From Zarea fungicola (Eukaryota; Ascomycota; Sordariomycetes; Hypocreales; Cordycipitaceae), in contig FWCC01000276.1 in assembly GCA_900169235.1 (NCBI GenBank), forward strand, positions 1 through 64,000: a DNA stretch of 64,000 bases. Reading direction: 5' to 3'. A model generated the notes under the pieces. It saw only the letters and a list, made by a program, of their open reading frames with translations, did no database searches and was not told where the DNA came from. Every line of letters starts with the position of its first letter. Position 1 is the stretch's first letter. Below are positions 1-11,344 of this stretch, in pieces. Position numbers and translations under genes: made by a program.

Positions 1-619
1 CAGTTATAGACAGTTGTTACACAGACGGCCAAGATAGACACAAGACAGTCCCTTTCTCCCTGCCGCAGTTGATACGTAAACAATACTTCAAGACCACAAG
101 CTGCAAAAGCAGAATATCATTTAGCATCAGACGCCAGGTACGGAGTAGAACCTGGTCAATTAGTACTCCGGAGTTCCGCATCACGTCCCGCTCGCTGGTG
201 GTGATTTGGACTCTGCATAATGTGGGTAGCGACTTTACATACGGCACCGAAACAGCACTAGATTCGATCCGCCCATACCTGCTTACAATTGACCCTTGCT
301 ACGCGGCCTCTAATAATGTATCGCAGCCATAAAGCTCCGTTTAATACTCCGTATAGGTTGTCTTGGCCCGGACGCCGGGTGTGGCGGCCGCCCCACCTTA
401 GCCTCGGCTCTGGGGTAATCATAAAGGTCCAGCTACCCCGGAAACATTTCCTCAATCGAATGAATCTTCCACGTGCAGCATTTCTGAATTTTATCATTGC
501 AATTCAAGTGTCTTGAGACTAGTCTCATCAATACTCAAGAATTTCATAAAAGGGTCTAGACACGGCAGCATAAACTGTACCCGAAGGAGAGCATCCACAT
601 ATCAGCTTCTACACACAAA
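1..619. other. 5' flank without a recognised gene
   Basis: I see no convincing coding region here. Reading frames are short (under 90 codons), overlap on both strands and have no recognisable domain. The stretch contains two copies of the 9-mer TACGGAGTA/TACTCCGTA (139-147 and 345-353). The last ~100 bases are probably the promoter and leader of the isomerase gene that starts at 620. Confidence 0.5.
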
Positions 620-1483
620 ATGGCAGACAACATCATCAGCGTTGAATACCGTGGCCGTGTCGCCGTCGTCTTGATTGACAACCAGTCCAAGCTCAACGCA
701 TTGGGTCAGCCGCAGTACTACCAGCTCGCCCAAACCCTCCGTGAGATTGAAAAGCATGACGAGGTTGTCGTGACTGTCCTCATGGGCAAGGGCCGTTACT
801 TTTCGGCGTAAGATGGCAGTCTGACAATGGAATCAACCACCACAATGTACTAAACTGTGCCTAGGGGCGCCGATGTTGGAATCACCAGAGCCACGCCTCC
901 TCCCGGGGAGGCCCACAAGCACTGGCTGCAGGGGTTCGCCGCTTTCAACCTCAACACGACGCTCGCCTTTGCCGAGCACCCCAAGATTCTCGTGGTCGGG
1001 CTCAATGGACCCGCGGTAGGTCTCTCTGCCGCCCTCGTCGGCCACGCCGATTTCGTCTACTGCACCCCCAAGACGTTTCTCCTCACGCCGTTTTCCTCCC
1101 TCGCCCTCGTCGCTGAGGGAGGTGCCTCACGCGCGCTCGCCCTCCGCCTGGGTCCGGCCCGCGCCGCCGAGGCCCTCATTGCCAGCCGTCGCATCTCGGC
1201 CGAGGCGCTGGAGCGCTGCGGGTTTGTCAATGCCATTTTTGACGAGCCTGACTGGCAGAGCTTCCACAAGCGCGTCCTGCACGAGGTTGACGAGACCATG
1301 GGGGCGCATCTCAATGGCGAGAGTATGATGGGCATCAAGAGCCTTATGAAGGCGCCGGAGCGTGCCATTCTCGAGTCGCAAAACTCCAAGGAGGTCATGG
1401 CGGGTCTGGATCGGTTCCTCAAGGGCCTGCCACAGGAGGAGTTTCGCAAGATTGCGTCGGGCGAAAAGAGACACAAGCTGTAA
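620..1483 (+). CDS. ECI1: peroxisomal delta3,delta2-enoyl-CoA isomerase (crotonase family)
   Basis: The gene has two exons, 620-807 and 865-1483, and encodes 268 aa. The intron 808-864 has GTAAGA, a TACTAAAC branch site and CTAG. Joining restores the crotonase oxyanion segment Ser62-Ala-Gly-Ala-Asp. A second oxyanion segment, NGPAVG, lies near residues 110-115. Glu147 in VAEGGAS corresponds to the catalytic glutamate of yeast Eci1, which also follows a 'TEGG' context. The protein ends in RHKL, a PTS1-like tripeptide (yeast Eci1 ends in HRL), so it probably works in the peroxisome matrix, isomerising 3-enoyl-CoA to 2-trans-enoyl-CoA during beta-oxidation of unsaturated fatty acids. The length is close to that of Eci1. 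The start lies in a good context (CACAAAATGGC). It is convergent with COG1, 137 bases away. A dienoyl-CoA isomerase or plain hydratase is less likely because of the single glutamate pattern. Confidence 0.88.
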
Positions 1484-1620
1484 TGCGACGTATGATGAAT
1501 TGTATATACAGAATGTTTCCAAGCACGTTTAGGCACGTGTAGGCATGTTTATTGAGCACGTTTGTTAAATAGTCGATCGCTCGCTTCTACTATGCACGCA
1601 CGTCTCTATTTCTAATGGTG

Positions 1621-4032
1621 TTATGCGAGTAGGCCAAAAAGTAGGCTGATGCGCTGCCAAAATTCACCAGACAGCTTGACAATGCGCTTGCGGACAGCCT
1701 CGTCTAGGCCAGAATGCTGATAAGCCTGCTCTGCCGCCGCCGTGAGGGCCTTTCCTGCCGTCTCCTCGCTTCCGATACATTGATGCAACAAGGAAATGTC
1801 AAAGAGCCATTGCGTACAAATGTCCTTGACGACCTCTGGATCAGGAGGTGTCGCCTCACCTTCGTTGCTCTTGTTCTCGTCCTCGGCCTCTCCATTATTT
1901 TCTGTCTCTCCTGTCTCTTCAGCCTCGGGCTCGTCCCTTTTACCCTCTGCAGCCTTCTTGTCATCTCCGCTAGAGGCCGTAATCTTGTCCAGTTCCTTTG
2001 TCCAAGCATCGTAAAGTCCATTGCCAAGTCTCTGCTTCAGTACCCATACGGCGTTTGTTGTCCACAGATCAATACCCAGCTCCGACATTGTCATAGACAG
2101 GCCATGCAGGAAATTAAAAAGCTCTGGCGACGGCTGGTTCGGCACAGGCTGTGTCCCTTCCCACAGCGATTTACCAGTGACGGCCCTGATGGAGAGGCCA
2201 GACGCCACGAAATCTTGGACGGCGGCGTCTGCCACACCTTCCGCCACCTTGGCTTGCAACGACGGCACCATGTACAGTCCGAAACTTTCCACGGCGAATC
2301 GTTTGGGTAGTTTACTACGAATATCACGGATGACACGCAGAAAATAGGCGGCAACACCGCCGCTGTGCGCCCCTTCCCTTTCCTTGTCCCACAGCCCTCC
2401 AAGATGCACCTCTAATTCCTTGTACATCTTGTCCAGTGTCGAATCTAGTTTGTCCTGCAGCTTCTTGGGGTCTTCCTTGCCAAGTACCTGCTGCCTGGCT
2501 TCAATTGTCTCCTCGTCTTCCACCTCGTCATAGTCATTGTCCCAGCGCTGCTTCTTGAGCGCATCAACCACATCCTTGACGTCGTCGATTACTTTATACC
2601 ATGACATGTAGCTGTGCACCGCCTTGGAAACGGCGTTGTTGCGCCCGTACAGGCGCGCGACAACCTCTTGCAGAAATGGCGTGGCACCCAGCGCGAGTGC
2701 ATCATCGTAGCCAGCTTGGTTCCAGAGCCCATCCTGCTTGTCGCTGACACCCGCCTGCCAGCCCTGCAACGTGGCCGTAATTTCGGAGCCAACCAGGCGA
2801 AGTTTGGACACCTTGTTCTCCAAAACCGCAAGCATGCGCCCGTTGATGACCTCGCGCAGGTCGTCCTGCATCTCTTGCGGATCCAACCCTTTAGCCTTGG
2901 CGCCATCACGTATCCAGAGCTGAAGAACTTGTGTACGGAGCTCCATGATGTGTTTATAATCGGTCATTCCGTCCAGAGTTTGTTGCAGGCCATTGAGAAG
3001 ACACTCGGAGCCGCTCTCTGCCCAGCTGCCCAGCATTTCCCGCGCCTGCTTGCCGTCCAGGTCGTCGTGCCGGATGAATGGCGTGAAATACTGGAATTCC
3101 TCACTGCACCAACGGCCGTAAACATCGAGTCGTAGATTCTCGATTCCCTGCAGCGCCTCGTCCTCCACCAAGGGGTGTTTCTTGAGACCCGCTAGGGCTT
3201 CTGGGAGTTTCGTCGGCAGAAGCGCCTGGACGTCCAGTAATGTTCGAGTATACAGCCGTAGCGCATGCATGATATTCTCCAGGGTTCGTGATCGCCCATT
3301 GTCCTCGATGTCGAATGCTCTGGCCATGGCATTCGTCCTTGATTCCAGAAAGAAACGCAGGGCATCCTTGGCGCCGGAGCTCGATGTAAGACTTGGTACG
3401 CAGAGGGCCTTGAGGAGATCAGGTCGCTGGGCGTCGTCGCCTGGTCTCTCGAGAATTTTCTCGACTCGTCTTCGCAGCCGCCGTCTCAGAGTATCGAGCG
3501 TCTTCTTCAATGCCTCCACGGAGGCCCTCACATCGGCAGTTGCTGCTCCATCACCAAAGCTCTTGACAAGCAGCCTGCTTAGCGCCAGAGCCTTGGCCGC
3601 GAGGACCAAGCGATCACCGCGGGTCGTCGTGTCTGGAAGCCCTCCCCCGCCTTTCAGAATACGCTCCGATGCCAATGCGCAGGCTTCCAAAAGATGTAGT
3701 CTCGTCCATGCCGAGGCAACCGGGTGTTCCTGCTTGATGGTGAACTTCTTGAAGCTGCTGGCTTTGGCCGTCACGACGGTCCGCCCGCAGCGGCCGCCCA
3801 TGGTGCCGAGGACGTGCTGCACCTCATCGTTGTCGCGCCGCATCTGCACAATGGCGTCGGCAGTGTCGAGGAGTTCCCGGTACGAGCCACCGACCTGCGT
3901 CCGTAGACGACTGGCCTTTTCGTCAATCTGGACATGGAGCGATTTGTGGAGGGATCGGATCTGGGGGAGCGTCAGCGTCGAGGAGAAGATTTCCTCCGAG
4001 CTTTCATAGGTTGAGGGGTCGTGCGACCCCAT
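1621..4032 (-). CDS. COG1: conserved oligomeric Golgi complex subunit 1
   Basis: A single-exon gene of 803 aa. The N-terminus (SSEEIFSSTLTLPQIRSLHKSL, then IDEKASRLRTQVGGSYRELLDTAD, about residues 12-60) is the helical Vps51/Cog1-type region typical of Cog1. The rest is a long alpha-helical tethering subunit with no catalytic motif. A low-complexity acidic insert rich in Glu, Asp and Lys lies near residues 680-735, just before the conserved C-terminal helices. COG is the eight-subunit tether for retrograde vesicles at the Golgi, and Cog1 bridges the two lobes. The length fits fungal Cog1. The start at 4032 is the first Met and matches the expected family N-terminus. The gene lies in tandem with SAS10 upstream on the same strand, 262 bases apart. 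Confidence 0.85.
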   Translation of the reverse strand: MGSHDPSTYESSEEIFSSTLTLPQIRSLHKSLHVQIDEKASRLRTQVGGSYRELLDTADAIVQMRRDNDEVQHVLGTMGGRCGRTVVTAKASSFKKFTIKQEHPVASAWTRLHLLEACALASERILKGGGGLPDTTTRGDRLVLAAKALALSRLLVKSFGDGAATADVRASVEALKKTLDTLRRRLRRRVEKILERPGDDAQRPDLLKALCVPSLTSSSGAKDALRFFLESRTNAMARAFDIEDNGRSRTLENIMHALRLYTRTLLDVQALLPTKLPEALAGLKKHPLVEDEALQGIENLRLDVYGRWCSEEFQYFTPFIRHDDLDGKQAREMLGSWAESGSECLLNGLQQTLDGMTDYKHIMELRTQVLQLWIRDGAKAKGLDPQEMQDDLREVINGRMLAVLENKVSKLRLVGSEITATLQGWQAGVSDKQDGLWNQAGYDDALALGATPFLQEVVARLYGRNNAVSKAVHSYMSWYKVIDDVKDVVDALKKQRWDNDYDEVEDEETIEARQQVLGKEDPKKLQDKLDSTLDKMYKELEVHLGGLWDKEREGAHSGGVAAYFLRVIRDIRSKLPKRFAVESFGLYMVPSLQAKVAEGVADAAVQDFVASGLSIRAVTGKSLWEGTQPVPNQPSPELFNFLHGLSMTMSELGIDLWTTNAVWVLKQRLGNGLYDAWTKELDKITASSGDDKKAAEGKRDEPEAEETGETENNGEAEDENKSNEGEATPPDPEVVKDICTQWLFDISLLHQCIGSEETAGKALTAAAEQAYQHSGLDEAVRKRIVKLSGEFWQRISLLFGLLA

Positions 4033-4294
4033 CGCGGGATTATCGTTCGTCTGTAGGTGTATGCCCCCTTATAGATTCGCCAAAGTCGGGAAGAATGGCG
4101 GTCATAGCCCGTCGACACTTTTTGTTGCGTTGTCTTGAACCTGGACGTGGAGCTGATCGTGTGGGGCAGCCACTGACTCCGTATAGGTACACTGTACGGA
4201 GCGCCATTGGGCATTCCAACATGTTTAACAGCGAGTGTGCATGAATGATTTCAGTGGCATCAATGGGACATGCATTTTACTATATATACTGCTT

Positions 4295-6103
4295 TTATAA
4301 TCTGACACTCTTGATGACTCCCACATTGATACCCGACTGTTCTCCTTGGTATCCGCCCTTGGGCTCGCCACCCTTCCAGGTGGGCTTCATGCTGCGGAGC
4401 TTCTTCTGCTTGGCCTCGTACTGCTTCCTCTTCTTGACTCTGGGGTTGCGTACGTCCTTGCTCCTCTTGGGCGCCAGACCCTTGTTCTTTTCGATGGCGT
4501 AGTTGATTTTGCGCTTGCCATCCTCGCCAACCTCTTCCTTTTCCACTACGCGGTCTGCCTTGCTTGCGGCAGCGTAGGCAGCGTACCGCGCCGCCTTGTC
4601 CACCCTTTTATCCTTGGCCTTGTGCGAGACCATGTCATAGTACTCATCCTCGTCGTTGCGGACAGCCCTGGCGGCAGTGTCATCGCCGTCGTCGCTGTCC
4701 TCTCCTAGGTCGGCACCGTGCTTGGAGTCTCGCTTGCCACGCTTCTCTGCCGCGGCGAGTAGTCGGGCTTGGCGATCACGGAAACGCTCGCGGTGAGGAA
4801 TATCCAGGTCACCACCAGCGTCTCGTCCGGCACCGGCTCGGCGGCTGGCCTTTTGGACAATCTGGGAAGTGTAAAACTTGAGCGTCTTCTTGCGGGCCGC
4901 CTTGTCAGCCGCTGTTCTGGCATCGAGGGCATCTTCCTCGCCAAAGTCAGAATTGTCGTCCTCTTCAGCCGAGGGAATTGCCTTGGACTGCTTCTTTTGC
5001 TTGCCGTTGGGCAGCGGTAGGTTATACAGATCAGCGACAGATGCTTCAATCTCCTTGGCCTTGGCCAGCTTCTTGGCCTTTTTGGCTGCGTCGGCCTTGT
5101 CCTTGGCTGACTTCTTCTTGCGCTTCTGCACAACAGCGTTCTGGTCCTGCTCTGATGGAGCATCAGACATGACCTGGTCGTCATCCCCGGCAACGGATTG
5201 TAGTGACTTGACATTGCGGACCCTCTCCCATGCGTTGCGGCACTCCACGAGTGTCTCCATGACCTCGTGGTCCCGCAACTCGGATGGATTCACCGGCATT
5301 TGTACCTTGCCAGCGTCTCTGGCTGGCGCTGCTAGAATGGCAAAGTAGCTCGCCAGTGCGGCAACGTAGCACCCAAGCACCCAGTATTTAACGGACTCGA
5401 GGGATTGGGCTGGCGTGTCCTTTGCAGCGGCCTTGAGTTTCAGCAGTGCTGGTTGCAGGGCCTGAAACTCGGCCACTAGATATTCAAACTCGGGGTATCT
5501 TGTCACAAGCAGCTGGTATCGATCCTTTGGCGTCATGTCGTCGGTCACTTCAACTTCCTTGAGGATCTCCGTGACAGTTTCGCCATCCTCTTCCGCATCG
5601 CCGTCGGCGCCGAGCCACTCATCGCCGTCAAAGACAAAGTCTTGCTCCTGCATCTTGGCGAGCTTCTTTTTTTGAATGCGCTTAGCCTCGGCCTCTTCTT
5701 CCTGCGCGTCGGCCTCGGTCTCGATTTTATCGGCGTCATAGTATTCCTTTTTGGAGGATCCCCACCAGCCGCCATCCTCTTCTTCCTCGTCGTCTGCGTC
5801 CGTCTTTGTGGATGCCTTTTTTCCAGAAACGGGGGCGCTGTCGTCCGACTCAGCTTCCGAGTCGGAGTCTTGGTAGCCAAGAATCTCCTCGTCAGAAAGC
5901 TCCATGTCGTCGTCTGGTCGCAGGCGCTTGGTGCCGGGCTCATCGTCGAGCATTATCGTGTCTTGGTTGAGAAAATGTTCATCCTCGGAGTCGGCGACAT
6001 CCTTGTATGTATTAATGGGTCCAAGGCGGGAATCCTTGGGGTCAAAGTCCCTAGGACCCTTGGAATCCGCATTGTGGCTCGATGACTTTCTCTTTTTGCC
6101 CAT
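4295..6103 (-). CDS. SAS10: Sas10/Utp3 small-subunit processome protein
   Basis: A single exon encoding 602 aa from Met at 6103. The open frame runs 40 codons further upstream (to 6223), but MGKKRK is the typical basic start of the family and I prefer it. The order is: basic N-terminus; acidic region (about 36-115 and 130-190); Sas10/Utp3/C1D helical domain (about 194-275, beginning TPKDRYQLLVTRYPEFEYL); Lys-rich linkers; and the conserved Sas10 C-terminal domain (about 525-602) with NPRVKKRKQYEAKQKKLRS and the closing GINVGVIKSVRL. The family acts in the nucleolus in early 18S rRNA processing as part of the U3-containing SSU processome. It is divergent from the CLC gene across 1.2 kb. Confidence 0.9.
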   Translation of the reverse strand: MGKKRKSSSHNADSKGPRDFDPKDSRLGPINTYKDVADSEDEHFLNQDTIMLDDEPGTKRLRPDDDMELSDEEILGYQDSDSEAESDDSAPVSGKKASTKTDADDEEEEDGGWWGSSKKEYYDADKIETEADAQEEEAEAKRIQKKKLAKMQEQDFVFDGDEWLGADGDAEEDGETVTEILKEVEVTDDMTPKDRYQLLVTRYPEFEYLVAEFQALQPALLKLKAAAKDTPAQSLESVKYWVLGCYVAALASYFAILAAPARDAGKVQMPVNPSELRDHEVMETLVECRNAWERVRNVKSLQSVAGDDDQVMSDAPSEQDQNAVVQKRKKKSAKDKADAAKKAKKLAKAKEIEASVADLYNLPLPNGKQKKQSKAIPSAEEDDNSDFGEEDALDARTAADKAARKKTLKFYTSQIVQKASRRAGAGRDAGGDLDIPHRERFRDRQARLLAAAEKRGKRDSKHGADLGEDSDDGDDTAARAVRNDEDEYYDMVSHKAKDKRVDKAARYAAYAAASKADRVVEKEEVGEDGKRKINYAIEKNKGLAPKRSKDVRNPRVKKRKQYEAKQKKLRSMKPTWKGGEPKGGYQGEQSGINVGVIKSVRL

Positions 6104-7268
6104 TGTGACGGTTGTGATGTCGCAGTATGGTGTTGTCCAGAAGTTGAATAATATTTTTGGCGGCATGGAAATTTTGGCACCGATAAGATAAGCCTCTGGC
6201 TGTGGGGCGGCTTTATTAACCACTTATTACTGCTGACCGTGCGCTATACTGCGTATGCAGCAATAGAGAACCACTGGGAAAAAAAGGCTAAATTGTCACC
6301 AGCTTAGTTATAATCAAATGATGAATCTCTCACACTCCATCAGCTGGACCATCGAGTTGCTTTTTGTTACTTGTTTCGGCATCTTGGCAATATTGGCAAT
6401 AGTCCAGTGACTCAAACTAGTGGTGCAGGTGATGTCCTCCAGGCATGAGCTGAGTCTGCAGGTCGAGGTGTTGAAATATCGCTGACAAGTAATTCATCAA
6501 TCACATTCCGCCATACAGTAGATATGCTATAGTTAATACGGTTGTATTCAATTTGATGCACGCAAAGCCGTTGGCTACCAGTAGTAGATGCAAGCATTGC
6601 TTCCGACAGTAGCGGGACCACTGATGTCACCGAGCTACAGTGGAGTGAGCCATTAACATTAAACATTATGCGCTACTGAAATCTGATCAACGCCGCAAGA
6701 CGTGGCTGCGTCGCGCGCCTGGGCTGCTCAACGGCCGCGACGCCGATTGGCTTTATTTCTCATGCTTCTTTCCTGTGTTCTTTTCCTGTGTTGTATCATT
6801 TGCATCTTGTACATCCAGCACATGATTGCGCACATCTCGTTTAAATACAGCATAAAGATATACCATCGCGGTGTAGTGCCCGTGACCCAGCCCAATCGCA
6901 AAGGGCACTGCTGTGGAGGTTGAGAGGACGTTGTCCACGTGAATCCACCCCCAAGATCCACGACTGCCAGCTGCGCCTACCCCGTCGGGCTCTGCGACAT
7001 CTACAGCGCACGGGAAGTTGTGCCTCGCCTGGTAACATAAACCTGTCACCATCTATCCGTCCTTTACAGCATTTATACAGCGTCCTACAACGTCCCTATG
7101 GGATGCAGGCCATAGCACCAACAGCGGCCTCTCCTCCCTCTGCGACGCGGCCCAAGACTGAACTCCGAACCCCACGACGCGGCGCCTAGGAGCTCTTTCT
7201 TTTCGGCATAAACTCCTCGGCCAAACGGCTGGGAAACTGAAGCCATTTGAACAGCCAAGTCCGTCACG
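6104..7268. other. shared promoter region between SAS10 and the CLC gene
   Basis: A 1.2-kb spacer between divergently transcribed genes. Only short overlapping reading frames are present, none with a recognisable domain. The stretch just before 7269 should hold the leader of the CLC gene. I cannot place transcription starts from sequence alone. Confidence 0.5.
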
Positions 7269-10077
7269 ATGGATTCACAACAGAGCGATGACTACGGCAC
7301 CCAGCCAGATTCGCCTCGGGCCTCTCGCCGGCCGCTTCACAGGCGTCACCACTCGACAGCCGAACCAAGTGAGCTCTCGCCGTTGCTCACCAACTCCCGA
7401 ATCCGCATTCGAAGAGAAAACGGAACTCGCTCGCCGCGGCCTACTACCCGCTTGTCTCGACACGAAAGCTACACTGGTTCGTATTAAATGAGGGCGGCGC
7501 TAGTGGCGTGCTAACATTGGCATAGGCAGTCTACGGGGAACAAGGCACCATAGTAGGCAAGCTTCCTTTGGCCAGCGCCTTATTGCTGCTCTAGGCGACG
7601 GCAGAAGCAGCTTGACCGAGTCCAAGGGCTCCGTCTTCCCAGAGGAGCGTGTTTGGTACGACCAGTTTACCAGTACCGACTGGGTTCACGATACCATTGC
7701 AGACTCGCACCGAGTCAAGGCTCTCCGTAGCCGAAAGGACTTTCGGGGCCGTATCCTGAATGCACTGGATGGTGCGCAAGGGTGGTTTCTCAGTGCCCTT
7801 TGTGGCGTCATCATCGCGCTGATTGCCTACGCCATTGACGTTACGGAATCGACCGTGTTTGATTTCAAAGACGGCTTCTGCGCCAGGGCCTGGTACTTGG
7901 ATGAAAAGGTAGGTTGTATTACGGCCCCCGTCTCCCGCACGGCTAACCAAACCACAGAAATGCTGCCCTAGAGGTGCATGCGAAGATTGGAAGAGCTGGT
8001 CTCAAGCGTTTCAAATCGACTCCGTCGGAGCACAATGGACTGATTTTCTAGTCTATCTGTTTTTCGTCGTGTTTCTTGCCAGTCTTTCGTGCTGGATCGC
8101 TCTCTGGACAAAGACGGTGGTTGCATCATCATACCAACTCACTACACTGGACGAGAATCTGGCCGCCGAACGGCTTCCCGCCCCTGTGACGGACGTTCCA
8201 AGCGATGACAGTTCTGGCCCGGCCCCAGATGAAGCTGCACCTGAAGAAAACCCTCCTATGATTTACTATACTGCTGCCGGCAGTGGTGTCGCCGAGGTTC
8301 GCGTCATCCTCAGTGGATTTGTCTTGCACGGTTTCCTTGGTCTCAAGACACTTGTGATTAAGATGGTGGCCCTCATATTCTCGGTCGCTTCGGGACTGAG
8401 CCTCGGCAAGGAAGGACCGTATGTTCACATGGCGGCCTGCGTGGGAAACATTGCCTGTCGACTCTTTACAAAGTATGATCGCAATGATGCCAAGAGACGC
8501 GAGGTGCTCTCTGCGGCTGCTGCAGCCGGTGTTGCTGTTGCCTTTGGTGCCCCTCTTGGGGGCGTCTTGTTTGGGCTGGAGGAAGTGGCCTATTTTTTCC
8601 CAGCCAAGACCCTTTTCCGGACATTTTTCTGCTGCATTGTCGCAGCGCTCTCTCTCAAGTTTCTCAACCCATACGGAACACACAAGATTGTCATGTTTGA
8701 GGTGCGCTACTTGGTGGATTGGGAGTTTTTTGAGCTCGGCAGCTTCATCGTGGTTGGTGTGTTGGGCGGTGCCCTCGGCGCCCTGTTCATCAAGGCTTCC
8801 AAGTATTGGGCTCAGACATTCCGCCGCCTTTCCGTCATCAAAAACTTCCCCATGGTTGAAGTCTTTCTCGTCGCGTTGATTACAGCACTGCTGAGCTATT
8901 GGAATGCCTTGACCAAACTTCCTGTGGCACAGCTGCTCCTCAATCTAGCCTCGCCCTGCGACGACTCGACAGATGCCAATCGCGACGAGCTGGGCTTGTG
9001 TCCAGACTCGGTGGATGATATCCCCGGTATTCTTACGACTCTGCTTACTGCCTTTCTACTCAAGGGATTCTTGACCGTGATTACATTTGGCATCAAAGTG
9101 CCGGCCGGTATTTACATTCCATCCATGGTGGTCGGCGGCCTCATGGGCCGCATGGTCGGCCACCTAGTGCAGTGGCTCGTACTGGTGGCACCTGATTGGA
9201 GTATCTGGGGCAATTGTGCGACTGCGGCGGACGGAACATGTGTGCAGCCAGGCGTGTACGGGCTGATTGCCGCTGGGGCCACCATGTGCGGAGTCACTCG
9301 TCTTTCTGTTACTTTGGCCGTCATTTTATTCGAGTTGACCGGCAGTCTAGATTATGTCTTGCCATTCTCTTTGAGCATCCTGGTGGCGAAATGGACAGCC
9401 GACGCCATCGAGCCCAACAGCATTTATGTAAGCCAACGCCGGAACCGAGTGTTCGAATCTTGCCAAATACTAACTTCAACAGGACCTTCTTACTGCCATG
9501 AATGCCTACCCCTTCTTAGACAATAAGCACAAGCCAGTGTTTACAGGCGACCTGGCCGACATTATCACGCGATTCCGACGGGAAAGAATTATCGACATTA
9601 CCAATTCGCCACTTGTGGCGGCAACAAAGCTTAGGTCGAAACTGGAGATTCTTCACCGGGCGGGCGAGCTCGACGGTGGACTGCCGATTCTTCGCCACGA
9701 CATCTTGGTTGGATTGATTCCTGCGCCAGACTTGGAGTTTGCACTGGATCAGCTTGAAGATGAGGCTACCAGCTTATGCTTGATGGACAATGTTCCAAGC
9801 ATTGACGATGATGACGATGACTTGCCAGACCCGACAGACTTTACCCCCTACATTGACCCGGTATGTTGAAAAGTGTGGTCCGCATTGAACCTAGGCTAAC
9901 AGCGATTAGGCACCCGTTGCCCTTGACTTGCGATCCCCTACGGATCTTGTGTATGAATGCTTTGTGAAGCTTGGTCTACGATATATTTGTGCCACCAAGG
10001 ACGGCCGATATGCTGGTATGATTCACAAGAAGACGTTTGTGAGACATATGCGGGAAAAAGAAGAAGAGCAGCATTAG
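7269..10077 (+). CDS. CLC-family voltage-gated chloride channel/transporter
   Basis: Five exons: 7269-7480, 7530-7908, 7958-9427, 9483-9860 and 9910-10077, giving 868 aa. Introns are about 49-55 nt with good GT..AG ends; CTAAC branch sites are clear. The order is: a cytosolic basic, Ser-rich N-terminus; a transmembrane CLC core; and two C-terminal CBS domains encoded mainly by the last two exons. Diagnostic CLC motifs are visible. GKEGPYVH contains the gating glutamate near residue 349. KVPAGIYIPSMVVGGLMGR and GVTRLSVTLAVILFELTG are the helix-N and following motifs. The GKEGP form resembles the intracellular Gef1/CLC-3-to-5 branch, so a Golgi or endosomal anion/proton role is likely but inferred. 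The second 'proton' glutamate of exchangers is not obvious in the segment after HKIVMF. The first intron can be placed in two ways that give the same protein. Confidence 0.9.
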
Positions 10078-10765
10078 GTGGAGGCGGTGTGACACCCTGT
10101 ATTCTACGCTCCAGCACAATACAGAGATTTTGTGTTTTTGACTATTGGTACTTTTAGCATTGCATTGCATGGGTCATGGTGCATTTTTAGATTGAATGGA
10201 AGAATATTGGATCGAGGGACCGTGCATAGCCCGTCAAACAGCTGTTGGATCGCAGTGCATGAATTAGCTAATAGCCCGAGAATAAGTCCCCAAAGCTTGC
10301 CCAACCTCCGCTGACTAAATGAGCCATATCAGATACATGACAAGCCCTATTTTAGTACTTTCCAAATGATCGCGAGACGGATATTGACATTCCCGTCCTC
10401 CGACGGCAAATACGATCCACCGGGCCACGAGCACTGTTAGTCTGATGAAATTCGACGCCAAGATAATACTAAATGGCTTCATACGATGAAGCTCGCGATT
10501 TCGTGGTATGCGGTCGGACGTAACTCTGGAACTTTTTTCGGAGATGGCTACATCGTATCATGACACAACAGTGCAGTATATCCCACGACCCCAGAAAAGC
10601 AAGCTTAGGGTTCAAGTGCCGAGTCGAGCCGATTCATTTCGTTAGTCTCATGGAACATCAAGATATTGGATCGTGACGTGCCCACCATCTAAGCCACAGA
10701 TACATCCACAGTCATGCAAACCACTGATTCAGCTTTATCAAACGGTATTATGAGCCCATATTCAC
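10078..10765. other. spacer downstream of the CLC gene
   Basis: No convincing gene. It holds the CLC 3' untranslated region at the left. Several short frames run on both strands, but none looks protein-like. Confidence 0.45.
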
Positions 10766-11344
10766 TTAATTCGGCCCCCGAGCATCTTGGTAAGCCTCCT
10801 TGTAGCCCCGTGACAAATGGCGGACGAGGATCGCGCAACGGCTCAGCCCGTCCGAGACGGCCGCTATCCACAGTAGAGTAAATTGTGGCCGATGACGAAA
10901 CTCATATTGCAAAAAGCCTTCCTCGGCAAAGTATGATAGCCCGACACCCGAATAGGCGGCCTCATACATGGCCAGTGAGAATGGGTACCTGGCTGCGAAC
11001 TCTTGCACGAACCAATTAATAGTCTTGGCCCTGTCTTGGCCATTCCATGTGCTTGATCCCATGCACGAATATAGCCTGACCTGCTCTTCTCCAATGCAAC
11101 CTGGCGCAGACTCTCGGAGCATTCCAACGTGGGCTAGCGGGTATGTCGGGGAGCTGTCGGCAGTAGTAGTAGTGGCAGCAGTGTAAGCAGCAGTTAGATT
11201 CCTATAAAATGGCTCCTTTCTATAATGTAAATATCTGTCTTGAAAATCAATCCAAATCAAGCTCTTTGATATAGAGTCATGGCAAACCATACTGTACTCT
11301 CTTTCAGCCCGGATCCGTCTGTCTTGGCTTTTGCTCAAGGCCAT
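10766..11344 (-). CDS. hypothetical protein, doubtful
   Basis: An open frame of 192 codons from Met at 11344; an alternative Met at 11122 would give 118 aa. The C-terminal half (from about residue 87, DRAKTINWFVQEF, to the end) has a protein-like composition with aromatic and hydrophobic periodicity, but I do not recognise a family and see no signal peptide or membrane segment. The 5' end overlaps, on the opposite strand, the leader and first exon of the P450 gene that starts at 11279. Either the shorter start is right, the two genes overlap head to head, or this frame is not a gene. It could also be a remnant of a longer gene. Confidence 0.3.
   Translation of the reverse strand: MALSKSQDRRIRAEREYSMVCHDSISKSLIWIDFQDRYLHYRKEPFYRNLTAAYTAATTTTADSSPTYPLAHVGMLRESAPGCIGEEQVRLYSCMGSSTWNGQDRAKTINWFVQEFAARYPFSLAMYEAAYSGVGLSYFAEEGFLQYEFRHRPQFTLLWIAAVSDGLSRCAILVRHLSRGYKEAYQDARGPN

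Noticed and set aside
3182..4009. 275-codon plus-strand frame
   Set aside because: Antisense to COG1, composition Arg/Ser-rich, no domain.
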